Shown here one piece after another: positions 35,376-44,500 of a stretch of DNA of 64,000 nucleotides. The translations under genes and the position numbers were made by a program. Source of the stretch: Luteitalea sp. (GTDB lineage: Bacteria > Acidobacteriota > Vicinamibacteria > Vicinamibacterales > Vicinamibacteraceae). The stretch is from positions 62,001 to 126,000 of the forward strand of contig WHTZ01000002.1 of NCBI GenBank assembly GCA_009377495.1, given 5' to 3'. How positions within the stretch are numbered: position 1 is the stretch's first letter; each line of letters begins with the position of its first letter. The notes under the pieces are model-generated. The model made no database searches and had not been told where the DNA came from. It was given only the letters and a program-made list of their open reading frames with translations.

Positions 35376-35860
35376 ACGCCTGCGTCCTGCGGTGGAGACG
35401 AGCGGTCACCGACACGCCGCGCGAGCAACGCGATGGAGATCGCCGCCGCGGCCGCTTCGTATCCCTTGTTGGCCGGCCCCTGGCCCGCCCGGGCCAAGGC
35501 CTCCTCCGCATTGTTCGTGGTGAGCACCCCAAACGTCATGGGCACGCCGGTTGCTCCGGATGCCTCGGTAATGCCGTGCGCGACCGCCGACGCGATGACA
35601 TCGAAGTGCGGCGTCTCGCCCCGGATGAGACAACCCAAGCAGATCACCGCGTCGAAGCGTCCAGTCGTGGCCACGAGACGGGCGGCAAAGGGGATTTCAA
35701 AGGCGCCCGGCACTTCGAAGATCTCAGCCTCGGTTGCACCGACACCCGCCGTCTTCAACGCCTCCAGGGCGCCGAGCCGCAGGCGATCGGTCACGTAGTC
35801 GTTGAACCGCGACACGACCAGAGCCACGCGCAAGCCGTGAGCCTGCTCGAGCGGATGCAT
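35372..35860 (-). CDS. ribH: 6,7-dimethyl-8-ribityllumazine synthase
   Basis: 162 residues from ATG 35860 (MHPLEQAHGLRVALVVSRFN). Substrate-binding segments are VPGAFEIPFAAR, CLGCLIRGETPHFDVIASA and FGVLTTNNAEEALARAG. The catalytic His is in PHFD. It condenses ribitylaminouracil with dihydroxybutanone phosphate in riboflavin synthesis. It is coupled to nusB. Confidence 0.95.
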   Translation of the reverse strand: MHPLEQAHGLRVALVVSRFNDYVTDRLRLGALEALKTAGVGATEAEIFEVPGAFEIPFAARLVATTGRFDAVICLGCLIRGETPHFDVIASAVAHGITEASGATGVPMTFGVLTTNNAEEALARAGQGPANKGYEAAAAAISIALLARRVGDRSSPPQDAGV

Positions 35861-35892
35861 GGAGCGTGAGCTGGGATCTGGCTGCACGATGC

Positions 35893-36675
35893 TCAACGGC
35901 CCTCGAACCGTGGCGGGCGCTTCTCCAGGAAGGCTCGCGTGCCCTCCTTCATATCGTCGGTCGACGCGACGAGCCCGAACAGCGTCGCCTCGTAGGCGCA
36001 CGCTTCCGCGAACGGCAAGCTGCCACCGTGCAGGATCGCGTCCATCGCGTAGCGGAGCGCAACGGGCGCGCGGGTCGCGAGATCGGCGGCCAGCGTCTGC
36101 GCCTCTTCCAGAACCGAGGAGAAGGCGACGACCTTCGTGACGAGCCCCATCGCCAGCGCCTCGTCCGCGTCTACCTGCCGCCCCGTGAGGATCATGTCGA
36201 GTGCACGCCCGCGTCCCACGAGCCGCAGCAGTCGTTGCGTGCCGGCGTAACCGGGGATGAGCCCGAGCGTGACCTCCGGCAGGCCCAGCTTGGCCGTGTC
36301 CGCAACCACGCGAAAGGTACAGGCCATCGCCAGCTCGAGCCCCCCGCCGAGCGCATAGCCGTTGATGGCGGCGACCACCGGCTTCCCGAGTTGTTCAATC
36401 GCGTCGAACACCCGCTGGCCACGCTGCGCGTAGGACCGGCCCGTCACGGGCGTCTGCTCCGCAAGCTCACGAATGTCGGCGCCGGCGACGAAGGCCTTGG
36501 TGCCGCTGCCCGTGACGACCACTGCACGCACGCGGGCATCGTCTCGCACCTCGGCCAAGACGGTATCGAGCTCGTCGAGCGTCGCGCGACTGAGCGCGTT
36601 GAGCACGGCGGGGCGGTTGATGGTGATTGTCGCGATCGCGCCGTCCTGCGCGATCTGAAGATGCTCGTACGCCAT
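35893..36675 (-). CDS. Enoyl-CoA hydratase/isomerase family protein
   Basis: 260-residue crotonase. Oxyanion-hole segments FVAGADIRELAE and GYALGGGLELAMAC; catalytic glutamates in GGGLELA and GLPEVTLGLIPGYAGTQRL, as in true 2-enoyl-CoA hydratases. It fits beta-oxidation with the acyl-CoA dehydrogenase and ETF in the window. Chain-length preference cannot be told from sequence. Confidence 0.92.
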   Translation of the reverse strand: MAYEHLQIAQDGAIATITINRPAVLNALSRATLDELDTVLAEVRDDARVRAVVVTGSGTKAFVAGADIRELAEQTPVTGRSYAQRGQRVFDAIEQLGKPVVAAINGYALGGGLELAMACTFRVVADTAKLGLPEVTLGLIPGYAGTQRLLRLVGRGRALDMILTGRQVDADEALAMGLVTKVVAFSSVLEEAQTLAADLATRAPVALRYAMDAILHGGSLPFAEACAYEATLFGLVASTDDMKEGTRAFLEKRPPRFEGR

Positions 36676-36708
36676 GAACCGATCCTACGCGGTGTGGCGC
36701 CGCGCGGC

Positions 36709-37131
36709 TTACAGCTCGGAACGCGCGCGACGTTGGGTGGCAGCGATTATAGCGCACGCCCAGACGAGGCCCGCCCCCACGAGCGCGCCCAGAGCATCCG
36801 CCATCACGTCACCCCACGACGGGTGGCGACCCGGCACGAACGCCTGGTGAATTTCATCGCTCACGCCATAGAGCGTGGCGAGTATGGTGGCAAGGCAGGC
36901 GTACCCCCACGTCACGCCGCGCCAGGCGCCGGACGCGAGCGCGCGCGCCGTGAGCGCCGCCAGCACGGCGTATACGATCGCGTGCGCGTATTTATCACCG
37001 GAATCGCCAGGTATTTTGGGCAACTCGGAGGATGAGGAAAGCACAAAGATGAGCGCGGCCCACGCGATCACCCAGACCCACGAAATGACGAAACCCTTGG
37101 TGCTTTGACGTGGCAAGGAGACAGCATCCAT
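36709..37131 (-). CDS. VanZ-like membrane protein
   Basis: 140 residues from ATG 37131; a TTG at 37149 is possible. Four hydrophobic segments with VanZ-family landmarks: LSSSSELPKIPGDSGDKYAHAIVYAVLA-type first loop (DKYAHAIVY) and YGVSDEIHQAFVPGRHPSWGDVMADALGALVG-type second loop (SDEIHQAFVPGR). VanZ-like proteins are widespread; the function is unknown outside glycopeptide resistance, and no van genes are here. Confidence 0.88.
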   Translation of the reverse strand: MDAVSLPRQSTKGFVISWVWVIAWAALIFVLSSSSELPKIPGDSGDKYAHAIVYAVLAALTARALASGAWRGVTWGYACLATILATLYGVSDEIHQAFVPGRHPSWGDVMADALGALVGAGLVWACAIIAATQRRARSEL

Positions 37132-37168
37132 CGCGAACAGACGTCGCAAACCCGGCGTCCGCTCGCCC

Positions 37169-37342
37169 TTACAGCGGGAACGGGTACATCAACCAGCCGA
37201 GGAGGAAGCCCGCGGCGACAAACGCCCCTGCGAGCCACAAACCGTAGCGGACCTGTGCGTGCAGCGTGTCGCGCTGCAGCGCCGCGAGCACCGCGGAGAC
37301 GCACACGGCAAAGACGATGAGCAGGAGGAAATGATCCCTCAT
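37169..37342 (-). CDS. Small two-helix membrane protein (57 aa)
   Basis: ATG 37342 to TAA 37169, beginning MRDHFLLLIVFAVCVSAVLA and ending GWLMYPFPL. Two clear hydrophobic helices (about 4-22 and 37-55) are joined by a charged linker with QRDTLHAQVRYG. It fills an otherwise empty 270-bp gap between the VanZ-like and DUF6677-like genes on the same strand. No strong ribosome binding site is seen. The residue pattern looks like a real membrane protein; family unknown. Confidence 0.6.
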   Translation of the reverse strand: MRDHFLLLIVFAVCVSAVLAALQRDTLHAQVRYGLWLAGAFVAAGFLLGWLMYPFPL

Positions 37343-37403
37343 AGTTCAAACTGGTGCGGTATGTGCCAGGCCTAACGCCTCGGCTCAGGCTATGGCGGTG
37401 CCG

Positions 37404-37796
37404 CTACTTCCGCCCCACCGCGGTGTCGTAGGCGTCGAGCACCACGAGCATGTTCAACAAGCCAGCGACAATCAGGAAGGTGTTGCCGTACTCGAACGTC
37501 ACGGCGATGACGTCGCCGGCACCATACCCCAGGAGCTTTGCGACCAGCCAGGGCAGTCCAAGACCGACATCGGCGACGGCAGCCAGCACCACGAGCGGCT
37601 GGTAGACCTCGAACGGAAACAGGCGGCCGTCCAGCCCCAGGCCGAACACAAACATGAAGAGCAACACCACGAAGAACACGCCCGCCTTCTGCCAGCGGCG
37701 CAAGAGGAGATGTCCGACGCCCGGCACGAGCCACGCGGCCAGACACAACACCAGCGGTCGTATTCGATCAACACTCTCAGCAGACGTCGTCGCCAT
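37404..37796 (-). CDS. Conserved small membrane protein (DUF6677-like)
   Basis: 130 residues with about four hydrophobic segments (VLCLAAWLVPGVGHLLL, VFFVVLLFMFVFGLGL, about 65-90, and 100-120). WLVPGVGHLLLRRWQKA resembles TM2-type motifs (PGxGhxylg). It resembles a membrane family seen in Acidobacteriota (my recollection is DUF6677; not verified). It is grouped with DUF2085 and VanZ-like proteins. Confidence 0.75.
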   Translation of the reverse strand: MATTSAESVDRIRPLVLCLAAWLVPGVGHLLLRRWQKAGVFFVVLLFMFVFGLGLDGRLFPFEVYQPLVVLAAVADVGLGLPWLVAKLLGYGAGDVIAVTFEYGNTFLIVAGLLNMLVVLDAYDTAVGRK

Positions 37797-37844
37797 CGCG
37801 CTCCGGGATCGCCCAGCGCGCAGCCGCGCTAGCGTGGAAGCAGT

Positions 37845-38327
37845 CTAGCAGAGTCGCCCGTTTTTCCTTTCCACGAGCAAGCCACGTCCGATTACCCAGG
37901 CACCGATCATCGCCAGTGGCAGCGCCGCCGCGAAACGGGCCGCGTTGCCGGGCTGTGCAACGCCTGCCCACTCCACCGCGAGCGTGGCGGCCGTCGGCAG
38001 AGCTGCTAGCAGCAGCGCGGTACGCGGTGACGTGCGGGTCAGCCCAAGGCCCAGGCCCGCGACGGCCGCTGCCAGGCCGAGCGGTGCTGCCACGTAGAAA
38101 CCCAGGCAGCGCGCGCACACCGGCAGCGGAACGCCGTCGACATGGAACGAGCGCTCCGGCCGTTGGTGGCACACAACGCTTCCGGCAACGTACACGAGCA
38201 CGGACGCGACGGCCGGTGGCGCTTCGCGCGCACGGCTACGTGCGACGACGAGCGGCACCGCCACAATGCTGACGGCCCAGGCCAGTGACGCGACGAGCAA
38301 GAGCGCGACCACAGTGCGACGAAGCAT
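37845..38327 (-). CDS. DUF2085 membrane protein
   Basis: 160 residues. The family signature is GSVVCHQRPERSFHVDG followed by LPVCARCLGFYVAAPLG: a conserved His and three Cys between membrane helices, suggestive of a metal or redox site. Four helices are predicted. Function unknown. It starts 12 nt upstream-adjacent to the AdoK-type kinase stop. Confidence 0.88.
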   Translation of the reverse strand: MLRRTVVALLLVASLAWAVSIVAVPLVVARSRAREAPPAVASVLVYVAGSVVCHQRPERSFHVDGVPLPVCARCLGFYVAAPLGLAAAVAGLGLGLTRTSPRTALLLAALPTAATLAVEWAGVAQPGNAARFAAALPLAMIGAWVIGRGLLVERKNGRLC

Positions 38328-38339
38328 CGCCCCTCGCCC

Positions 38340-39275
38340 CTACAGTGTGAGCTGCCCGAAGTGTGCCTCGTAGCGCGCCTTGAAATCCTGCCACGTATAG
38401 GCGTGACTCTGCGGGCCCAGGTGTTCCAGCGCGTAGGTGGCGGCAACGCTGGCCAGTCGACCGCTGACTTCCCAACAGGCGCCGCTGGCAAGGCCCTTCA
38501 TCAGGCCACCGCGGAACGCGTCGCCCACACCGGTGGGATCGACCACGCGCTCTTCGGGCACCGCCGGGACGTCGAGGATTCGACCCGGCAGGTGAATGGT
38601 CGATCCCTTCTCCCCTTTCGTGATGATGAGCGCCTCGCTCTTCTTCAGTATTGCCGCCTCGTCCAGGCCGGTCTTCTGTCGAATGAGCTCGAACTCGTAG
38701 TCGTTGCAGACAACGATGCTCGCGCCAATCAGGCCGGCATTGAGCTGTTCCCCACTGAATCGCGCACACTGTTGACCGGGATCGAAGATATGACGGATGC
38801 CAAGCGCGCGGCATTCTTCGGCGTACTGAATCATCGCGTCCGGATCGTTCGGCGAGATGATCGTCAAGCCACAGTCGGGTACGGAACGAAACGAGAGCTC
38901 GCCCGCGTTGGCCATCGCGCCCGTGTAAAAGGATGCAATTTGATTGTTGTCACGATCCGTGCTGCAGAAGAACGACGCCGTAAACTTACCGGGCACTTGC
39001 TTGACCAAGGACGTCTCGATGCCTGCCGCGTCGAGCCACCGTCGGTACTCGTCGAAATCCTGGCCCGCCGTCGCCATCAGGATGGGCCGCTCGCCAAGCA
39101 ACGCGAGCGTGTACGCGATGTTGGGCGCGCACCCGCCCCGCCGCTTGTCCATGCGGTCGACCAGGAAGCTCAAGCTGACCCGTGACAAGTGCCCTGGCAG
39201 GAAGTGCTCGGTAAAGCTGCCAGGGAAGGACATCAAGTAGTCGTACGCAATCGAGCCGGTGATGACAATTTTCAT
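38340..39275 (-). CDS. PfkB-family kinase, probable adenosine kinase
   Basis: 311 residues. The N-terminus (ITGSIAYDYLMSFPG, LSRVSLSFLVD, RRGGCAPNIAYTLALLG) and the catalytic DPTGVGDAFRGGLMKG resemble mycobacterial adenosine kinase AdoK (Rv2202c) closely along the whole length. It would phosphorylate adenosine to AMP. The mtnP gene next door releases adenine and methylthioribose-1-phosphate, consistent with purine salvage. The substrate is inferred. Confidence 0.85.
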   Translation of the reverse strand: MKIVITGSIAYDYLMSFPGSFTEHFLPGHLSRVSLSFLVDRMDKRRGGCAPNIAYTLALLGERPILMATAGQDFDEYRRWLDAAGIETSLVKQVPGKFTASFFCSTDRDNNQIASFYTGAMANAGELSFRSVPDCGLTIISPNDPDAMIQYAEECRALGIRHIFDPGQQCARFSGEQLNAGLIGASIVVCNDYEFELIRQKTGLDEAAILKKSEALIITKGEKGSTIHLPGRILDVPAVPEERVVDPTGVGDAFRGGLMKGLASGACWEVSGRLASVAATYALEHLGPQSHAYTWQDFKARYEAHFGQLTL

Positions 39276-39307
39276 GGTGCACGATGCACGATGTAGGCGC
39301 CGTAGAT

Positions 39308-39382
39308 GTAGGGCGCGGCGTCAGCCGCGCCGCTGCGCCAGAGGGCGCCCCTAAAGGGGCGCCCTCCAAAGGGGCGCCCTAG
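39308..39382. repeat. REP cluster between mtnP and the kinase gene
   Basis: GTAGGGCGCGGC/GCCGCGCC palindrome, then GGCGCCCC/GGGGCGCC, then a repeated GGGGCGCCCTAG. The mtnP stop TAG (39379-39381) is within the terminal motif. Confidence 0.82.
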
Positions 39383-40242
39383 TCAAGATACTTCCCCACA
39401 ATGGGCGCGAGCTTGGCTTTCGTCTCAGCGGGCACGGCGGCCGGCTGGGTGATGATAGCCGAGGCGAGTGCGGTGCCACAGCTACAAGTGCGCGGGTGAT
39501 TGGCGAGGCGCCGAACGGCGTCAGCAATCACTTGTTGCGCGACTCGCGCGTTCTCCAGAAGATTGGCCACCACGATGTCCACGGTCACCGCATCATGCTC
39601 GGGATGCCAGCAGTCATAGTCTGTGACCAGTGCAATGGTCACGTAGCAGATCTCCGCTTCGCGTGCGAGCTTGGCTTCCTGGAGGTTGGTCATGCCAATG
39701 ACATCCATCCCCCACGACCGATAGAGCAGCGACTCGGCGCGCGTCGAAAATTGCGGCCCTTCCATGCAGACGTACGTCCCGCCTCGGTGTGTGGTGACAC
39801 CCACCGCACGTGCCGCGTCGTAGGCAACGTTCGCGAGTCGATCGCAAATCGGATGCGCGAACGTCACGTGAGCCACCAAGCCCTCGCCAAAGAACGTGCT
39901 GATACGTCCCTTCGTCCGATCGAGAAATTGATCGGGAATCACGAGGTCGAGGGGCTTGTACTCTTCTTTCAAGCTGCCCACGGCGCTGGCCGAGAGAATC
40001 TGCTGCACGCCGAGCGTCTTGAAGCCGTAGATGTTCGCGCGAAAGTTGAGCTCTGACGGCAGGAGGCGATGCCCCGCGCCGTGCCGCGCCAGGAACGCCA
40101 CGCGAAGGCCCGCGAGCGTGCCCACGACGTAGGGGCCCGATGGTGGTCCGAAGGGTGTCTCGACCGGCACCTCCTCTCGGTCCCCCAGCTCCGGCATCTC
40201 GTACAGACCGCTTCCACCAATGATTCCAATCTCAACTGTCAT
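39379..40242 (-). CDS. mtnP: S-methyl-5'-thioadenosine phosphorylase
   Basis: 287 residues from ATG 40242 ([17 protein letters not shown]). Phosphate and substrate motifs are [49 protein letters not shown] and [16 protein letters not shown]. It cleaves methylthioadenosine from polyamine and SAM metabolism. A REP element supplies the stop codon. Confidence 0.95.
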   Translation of the reverse strand: MTVEIGIIGGSGLYEMPELGDREEVPVETPFGPPSGPYVVGTLAGLRVAFLARHGAGHRLLPSELNFRANIYGFKTLGVQQILSASAVGSLKEEYKPLDLVIPDQFLDRTKGRISTFFGEGLVAHVTFAHPICDRLANVAYDAARAVGVTTHRGGTYVCMEGPQFSTRAESLLYRSWGMDVIGMTNLQEAKLAREAEICYVTIALVTDYDCWHPEHDAVTVDIVVANLLENARVAQQVIADAVRRLANHPRTCSCGTALASAIITQPAAVPAETKAKLAPIVGKYLD

Positions 40243-40295
40243 GGGGCTTTCGTGCGCGCTCCGCGGGGGCTGAGTCACGTCAAAATCGAACGGCA

Positions 40296-40709
40296 CTATA
40301 GCATACTGCGGGGGGTTTCCGTGAGCTCCACCAGCACGCCGGCCGTGCTCGATGGATGAAGGAAGGCGATGAGCGCGCCGCGTGCACCGCGTCGCGGCTC
40401 CTCGTCAATCAAGCGCACACCGCGGGTCCTGAGCTCCGCCAGCGTCGCGCGGATATCCTCCACACGGAGCGCGAGATGGTGCATACCTGGGCCGCGCTTC
40501 TCCAGAAACGCAGCAATCGGCGAGCTCGAGCCGATGGGCTCTAGGAGCTCCAACCAGCCCGAGCCCGCACGCATGAAGTGCACACGCACACCGTGCGAGG
40601 CTACGTCCTCGGACGTCTCGAGCTCCAAGCCAAGCGTCTCGCGGAAGAAGCCGAGCGCCTCGTCGAGGTTGCGAACGGCGATGCCAACGTGATCAAGGGT
40701 CGCTTTCAT
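40296..40709 (-). CDS. mce: Methylmalonyl-CoA epimerase
   Basis: 137 residues, vicinal-oxygen-chelate fold. [19 protein letters not shown] carries the first metal His; [33 protein letters not shown]-type core ([13 protein letters not shown]) carries the others; the final ligand is in VLVELTE. It interconverts (S)- and (R)-methylmalonyl-CoA. It lies 15 nt upstream of meaB. Confidence 0.95.
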   Translation of the reverse strand: MKATLDHVGIAVRNLDEALGFFRETLGLELETSEDVASHGVRVHFMRAGSGWLELLEPIGSSSPIAAFLEKRGPGMHHLALRVEDIRATLAELRTRGVRLIDEEPRRGARGALIAFLHPSSTAGVLVELTETPRSML

Positions 40710-40724
40710 CGTTCACACGAAGGG

Positions 40725-41678
40725 CTAGGGGTGATTCTGGCGTACCGCCCGTTTCACGATTTCGTCGACCGCGCTGTACGGATCCTGCTTGCGCTCGGCA
40801 ATGCGCGTCACGTATTCCTCCAGCTCGCCGGGCTGCAGCACCTGCTGCTCGATGTGTCGCCGCAGGCGCTCGCCCAGCATATCGCGTAGCCGAAACGCGG
40901 CACGGGCACGGGCACGCGCGGGTTTCTGCGCGGTCATCTGTGCGCGAAAGCGTTCGATCGTCTGGACGAGCTCGGGCACACCGCGCCCGGTCACGGCTTC
41001 GGTTCTGAGAATAGGCGGGCGCCAGTCATCCGGCTCGAAACGCTGCAGGCCGAGCATCGTCTCGAGCGTGGCCACCGTGCGCTCTGCCCCCTCTCGATCG
41101 GCTTTGTTCACGACATAGATATCGGCAATCTCCATGATGCCCGCCTTGAGCGCCTGCACGTCATCCCCGGCGCCAGGCACGACGATCACGATCGAGACGT
41201 CCGCGGTACGGACGACGTCGACCTCATCCTGCCCGACGCCCACCGTCTCGATGAGCACCACGTCGCGCCCCGACCCGTCCAGCAACAGCGCAACTTCACT
41301 CGTCGCCCGCGCCAGCCCGCCGAGGTGACCTCGCGTGGCCATGCTCCGAATGTACACGCCAGCATCACCAGCGTGCTGCTGCATGCGCACGCGGTCACCT
41401 AGGATCGCCCCACCGGTAAACGGGCTGGTCGGGTCGACCGCGATGATGCCGACCGTCTGGCCCTGACCGCGCATGACCTCGGTGAGCCGATCGACCAGCG
41501 TGCTCTTTCCGGCGCCCGGTGGACCCGTCACGCCCACCAGATACGCGCGACCCGTGTGCGGGAACACGGTGCGGATCAGGGCCGCGCCTTCAGGGGCTTC
41601 ATCTTCGATGAGACTGATGGCGCGGGCGAGCGCCCGGACGTCCCCGCGGAGCAGCCGATGGGAGAGAGAATCACTCAC
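40725..41678 (-). CDS. meaB: Methylmalonyl-CoA mutase-associated GTPase MeaB
   Basis: 317 residues, G3E GTPase. P-loop GPPGAGKSTLVD, GILGDRVRMQQHAG-like (GDRVRMQQHAGDAGVYIRS) and VETVGVGQDEVDV, NKADREG as base-recognition motif. It protects and reloads adenosylcobalamin mutase. The mutase genes are not in the window. It begins 2 nt after the acyl-CoA dehydrogenase stop. Confidence 0.95.
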   Translation of the reverse strand: MSDSLSHRLLRGDVRALARAISLIEDEAPEGAALIRTVFPHTGRAYLVGVTGPPGAGKSTLVDRLTEVMRGQGQTVGIIAVDPTSPFTGGAILGDRVRMQQHAGDAGVYIRSMATRGHLGGLARATSEVALLLDGSGRDVVLIETVGVGQDEVDVVRTADVSIVIVVPGAGDDVQALKAGIMEIADIYVVNKADREGAERTVATLETMLGLQRFEPDDWRPPILRTEAVTGRGVPELVQTIERFRAQMTAQKPARARARAAFRLRDMLGERLRRHIEQQVLQPGELEEYVTRIAERKQDPYSAVDEIVKRAVRQNHP

Positions 41679-41680
41679 GC

Positions 41681-42829
41681 TTAGTCGCGGCCCGCAAGAA
41701 GGTGCCGAGCGATGACGAGCCGCTGGATCTCGCTCGTCCCCTCGCCAATGGTGAGGAGCTTGACGTCACGGTAATATTTCTCGGCCGGATAGTCTTTGAC
41801 GAATCCATAGCCCCCGTGAATCTGGACGCACTCCTCGGCCGTGCGCACGGCCATTTCGCTCGCGAACAGTTTCGCCATCGCCGCCTCACGCGTGATGCGC
41901 CGATGCCGGTCTTTGAGAGACGCGGCTCGATAGGTGAGCAGACGGGCCGCCTCGATATGCGTCGCCATGTCTGCCAGCTTCCACCGAATCGCTTGAAACC
42001 CCGCAATCGCTCGACCGAACTGCCGCCGTTCGAGCGCGTAGCGGCGCGCCGCGTCGTATGCGCCTTGCGCGAGGCCGACCGACAGCGCGGCGATGCTGAT
42101 ACGGCCCGCGTCGAGCACCTGCAGCGCGTTGATGAAGCCCTCTCCTTCTTGCCCGACGAGGTGATCACTCGGCACACGGCACGCCCGCAACACCACCTCG
42201 CTGGTATCGCTGGCGCGCATGCCGAGCTTGTTTTCTTTCTTGCCCGCGCTCATCCCCTGCGTGCCACGCTCGACGACGAACGCCGAGATGCCATGATTGC
42301 CGCGCGCGCGGTTGGTCACCGCCATGATGACGACGAGACCACCGATCGCACCATGCGTGATGAACGTCTTGGCGCCGTTGATGACCCAGCCGTCGCGGTC
42401 GCGGGACGCGCTCGTGCGCATATCTGCGGCATCACTCCCCGCCGACGACTCGGTCAGACCCCACGCGCCGAGTAACTCGCCGCGCGCGAGTCTCGGCACG
42501 AACTGGCGCTTCTGCGCCTCACTACCAAACAAGAAGAGATGGGCCGTGCAGAGGCCGTTGTGTGCCGCCACGCTCAGCGCAATCGCGGGATCGACACGTG
42601 CGAGCTCTTCGATGCAAATGCAGTAATCGACGGCGGAGAGGCCCGCGCCCGCGTACTCCTCTGGAATCTGAATACCAAGCAGGCCGAGCGCGGCCAGGCG
42701 ATCGAAGAGCTCCGGCGGAAACGCCTGCGCCTCGTCCCAGGCCATGACGTGTGGTCGAATCTCCGCCTCGCCGAAATCACGCACGCTTCGGCGCAGGATC
42801 TGCTGTTCGTCGGTGAGGCGAAAATCCAT
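41681..42829 (-). CDS. Acyl-CoA dehydrogenase
   Basis: 382 residues, FAD flavoprotein. [18 protein letters not shown] and [16 protein letters not shown] are the FAD/substrate segments; the C-terminus [27 protein letters not shown] holds the catalytic Glu (GEGTSE). It passes electrons to ETF, encoded at 2626-4372. With mce and meaB it suggests branched-chain or propionate-generating acyl-CoA oxidation; the substrate is not assignable from sequence. Confidence 0.93.
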   Translation of the reverse strand: MDFRLTDEQQILRRSVRDFGEAEIRPHVMAWDEAQAFPPELFDRLAALGLLGIQIPEEYAGAGLSAVDYCICIEELARVDPAIALSVAAHNGLCTAHLFLFGSEAQKRQFVPRLARGELLGAWGLTESSAGSDAADMRTSASRDRDGWVINGAKTFITHGAIGGLVVIMAVTNRARGNHGISAFVVERGTQGMSAGKKENKLGMRASDTSEVVLRACRVPSDHLVGQEGEGFINALQVLDAGRISIAALSVGLAQGAYDAARRYALERRQFGRAIAGFQAIRWKLADMATHIEAARLLTYRAASLKDRHRRITREAAMAKLFASEMAVRTAEECVQIHGGYGFVKDYPAEKYYRDVKLLTIGEGTSEIQRLVIARHLLAGRD

Positions 42830-42953
42830 GGATTCGGTTCGAGGCAGCGACGAGCCGCCCGTTTCTCGCAGCCATAGCGCCTCATCTGCGGGGCCTCAAT
42901 CTTGCATGCCGAGGTTGGGTCACCGGCAACCAGTGTCAAGGATCCTCATAGTC

Positions 42954-43472
42954 ATGCGTGATAATACCATCATGAAACGACGGCACCTGATCGCACTCGT
43001 CCCGCTGATCATGCTCGCGTGGGTGGCGGAGGCGCGCGCCGACGCGACATTGTTTCTCGGCACCAACACGACGCCGAATGCCCGAACCAACTGGGGCGCC
43101 GCGATCGGCGGCGGCTTCGTGATCGTCGGCTGGGAGATCGAGTACAGCAGGACCAGTGAAGATGTGGAGGACGAGGCGCCGTCACTGACCACGACAACGG
43201 GCAACGTCTACCTGCAAACGCCGGTTCCGGTGGGCGGGATGCAGTTCTACGGCGCGCTCGGGTGGGGGTTCTATCGCGAGCGCCTCAACGACGCGGAAGG
43301 CAACGAGCGTCATCAAGAAACGAGCGTCACCTCGAACATTGGTGGCGGCGTGAAGGTCGGCCTCGCGGGGCCCCTCCGGCTCCGCGTCGACTATCGCTAC
43401 TTCACGTTGCACGGCGACCCGCTGTACGATCACGCCCACCGCCTCTACGCCGGCTTGAACCTAGGCTTCTAA
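42954..43472 (+). CDS. Small outer-membrane beta-barrel protein
   Basis: 172 residues from ATG 42954 (AAGGA 11 nt upstream) or 166 from ATG 42972 (MKRRHLIALVPLIML). A signal peptide ends near AEARA. The mature part alternates Gly/aromatic strands (NWGAAIGGGFVIVGWEIEYSR, MQFYGALGWGFYRERL, VGLAGPLRLRVDYRYFTLHG) and ends AGLNLGF with a terminal Phe, the BamA recognition signal. OmpW/opacity-like eight-stranded size. It is a single gene divergent from the acyl-CoA dehydrogenase. Confidence 0.8.
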   Translation: MRDNTIMKRRHLIALVPLIMLAWVAEARADATLFLGTNTTPNARTNWGAAIGGGFVIVGWEIEYSRTSEDVEDEAPSLTTTTGNVYLQTPVPVGGMQFYGALGWGFYRERLNDAEGNERHQETSVTSNIGGGVKVGLAGPLRLRVDYRYFTLHGDPLYDHAHRLYAGLNLGF

Positions 43473-43478
43473 GAGGGA

Positions 43479-43502
43479 GAAAGGAACCGGGTACCTTTTC
43501 TT
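43479..43502. repeat. Palindrome AGAAAGGAACC...GGTACCTTTTCT, second copy
   Basis: Nearly identical to 722-748. It lies between the convergent barrel gene stop (43472) and the secreted-protein gene stop (43518), where a bidirectional terminator would be expected. Confidence 0.6.
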
Positions 43503-43517
43503 AGGAGACGAGGATGC

Positions 43518-44183
43518 TCAATTACCGCCGCCGCCGCCAGGCGCCCCCGAGCCAAACTCGAGGACCTGGTCGAGCTCCATGAGGCCGGAGCCCTCCTGCT
43601 TCACCAGCGACCCGAAGTCCGCGAAGAGCTTGTTCGCATCCGATGGGAACGTCTCGTAGACGAGCATGCCGGGCTCGTACTCCGTGTCTTTCATCACCGG
43701 GTGGACGAACAGGATGTACTGCATGGTGCCATCGTCAGAGGGCTTCTGGCTCTTGAGCATCCGCATGCCCGCCGCCTGTTGCTTCCGCACCGGGTTATCG
43801 CTCTGCTGCATCGCGTCCTTGACCTTGTTCATCACCTGCTCGAACTGCGACGTCTTGTCCGGCAGCACTTGGTAGAAGACAATCGCCGCGTCGCCGCTGA
43901 TCGTGAGCTGTGGCGGCTTGGCCTCTTGCTCCGCCTGACCCGGCTGCGAGGGGTCCCCGGGCGGCGGGGGTTGCCCGGGCTGGCCAGGCTGCTGCGGGGG
44001 GGGGGCGGTTGGCTCCTGACCCGGCGGATCCTGTGCATCCGGCGCCTGAACGGCACCGCTGTTCTGGGCGTGGTCGCGTGTGTGGGTATGTGCCGTGATA
44101 CCCACGCCTAGGAGCAGGCCCAGCGTCACAGCGGCGGACGTACCGGCGGCGCGGCCGACCGGCAATATAGTCGTCAAACGCAT
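43518..44183 (-). CDS. Secreted Pro/Gln-rich protein of unknown function, tandem copy A
   Basis: 221 residues from ATG 44183, with a strong GGAGGAGG ribosome binding site. A signal-like hydrophobic stretch (AAVTLGLLLGVGITAHT) is followed by about 45 residues of Pro/Gln/Gly. A compact alpha/beta domain comes next (AIVFYQVLPDKTSQFEQVM, VKDAMQQSDNP, YILFVHPVMKDTEYEPGM, LVYETFPSDANKLFADF). The domain is reminiscent of dimeric alpha/beta-barrel (ABM-like) proteins, but this is not secure. It is a paralogue of 44501-45175; the two share gene and promoter structure. Confidence 0.8.
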   Translation of the reverse strand: MRLTTILPVGRAAGTSAAVTLGLLLGVGITAHTHTRDHAQNSGAVQAPDAQDPPGQEPTAPPPQQPGQPGQPPPPGDPSQPGQAEQEAKPPQLTISGDAAIVFYQVLPDKTSQFEQVMNKVKDAMQQSDNPVRKQQAAGMRMLKSQKPSDDGTMQYILFVHPVMKDTEYEPGMLVYETFPSDANKLFADFGSLVKQEGSGLMELDQVLEFGSGAPGGGGGN

Positions 44184-44500
44184 TCTCGTCTCCTCCTCCA
44201 GCATGAAGTTGCAGCGCGAGGTTTGATACTCTACCCCAACCGCACGAGCTAGACAAACACGGGCAGGGATCTCCCCAGCGATGAGTCAGCTGGCCCCCAA
44301 AGCGAGCCAGGCGTGCATCCATCCGCGCCACAAAATACAAAAACGAGATCGGGAGTCGTTTTTTGGGCCCGCTTCGACGCGGCTTACAAACGACTCCCGA
44401 TCTCGTTTCTCAGGAAACGCGTTCCACTCACACGACAAGAGGACGGGCACCGCCTCGCTGCGGGGTACCGTCGCGCATGTCACCGGGGGCTAGAGCGCAC
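44184..44500. other. Gene-free stretch between the tandem secreted-protein genes
   Basis: 44184-44260 copies the upstream region of the second gene (CCCCAACCGCACGA block, AGACAAACAC), including bases that match the last codons of hemW (GTG TTT GTC TAG). A 21-bp perfect inverted repeat occupies 44341-44408. The rest shows nothing recognisable. Confidence 0.7.
44341..44408. terminator. 21-bp perfect inverted repeat, possible terminator
   Basis: Arms 44341-44361 and 44388-44408 (core CGAGATCGGGAGTCG) with a 26-nt loop. Both arms end in TTT, so a U-run follows the hairpin on either strand. It lies downstream of copy B on the minus strand. It could equally be a palindromic mobile element; I see no second copy here. 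Confidence 0.5.

Noticed and set aside
36709-37131. Glycopeptide-resistance gene vanZ
   Set aside because: VanZ-like membrane proteins are widespread and no vanHAX-type genes are present, so a resistance role is unsupported.
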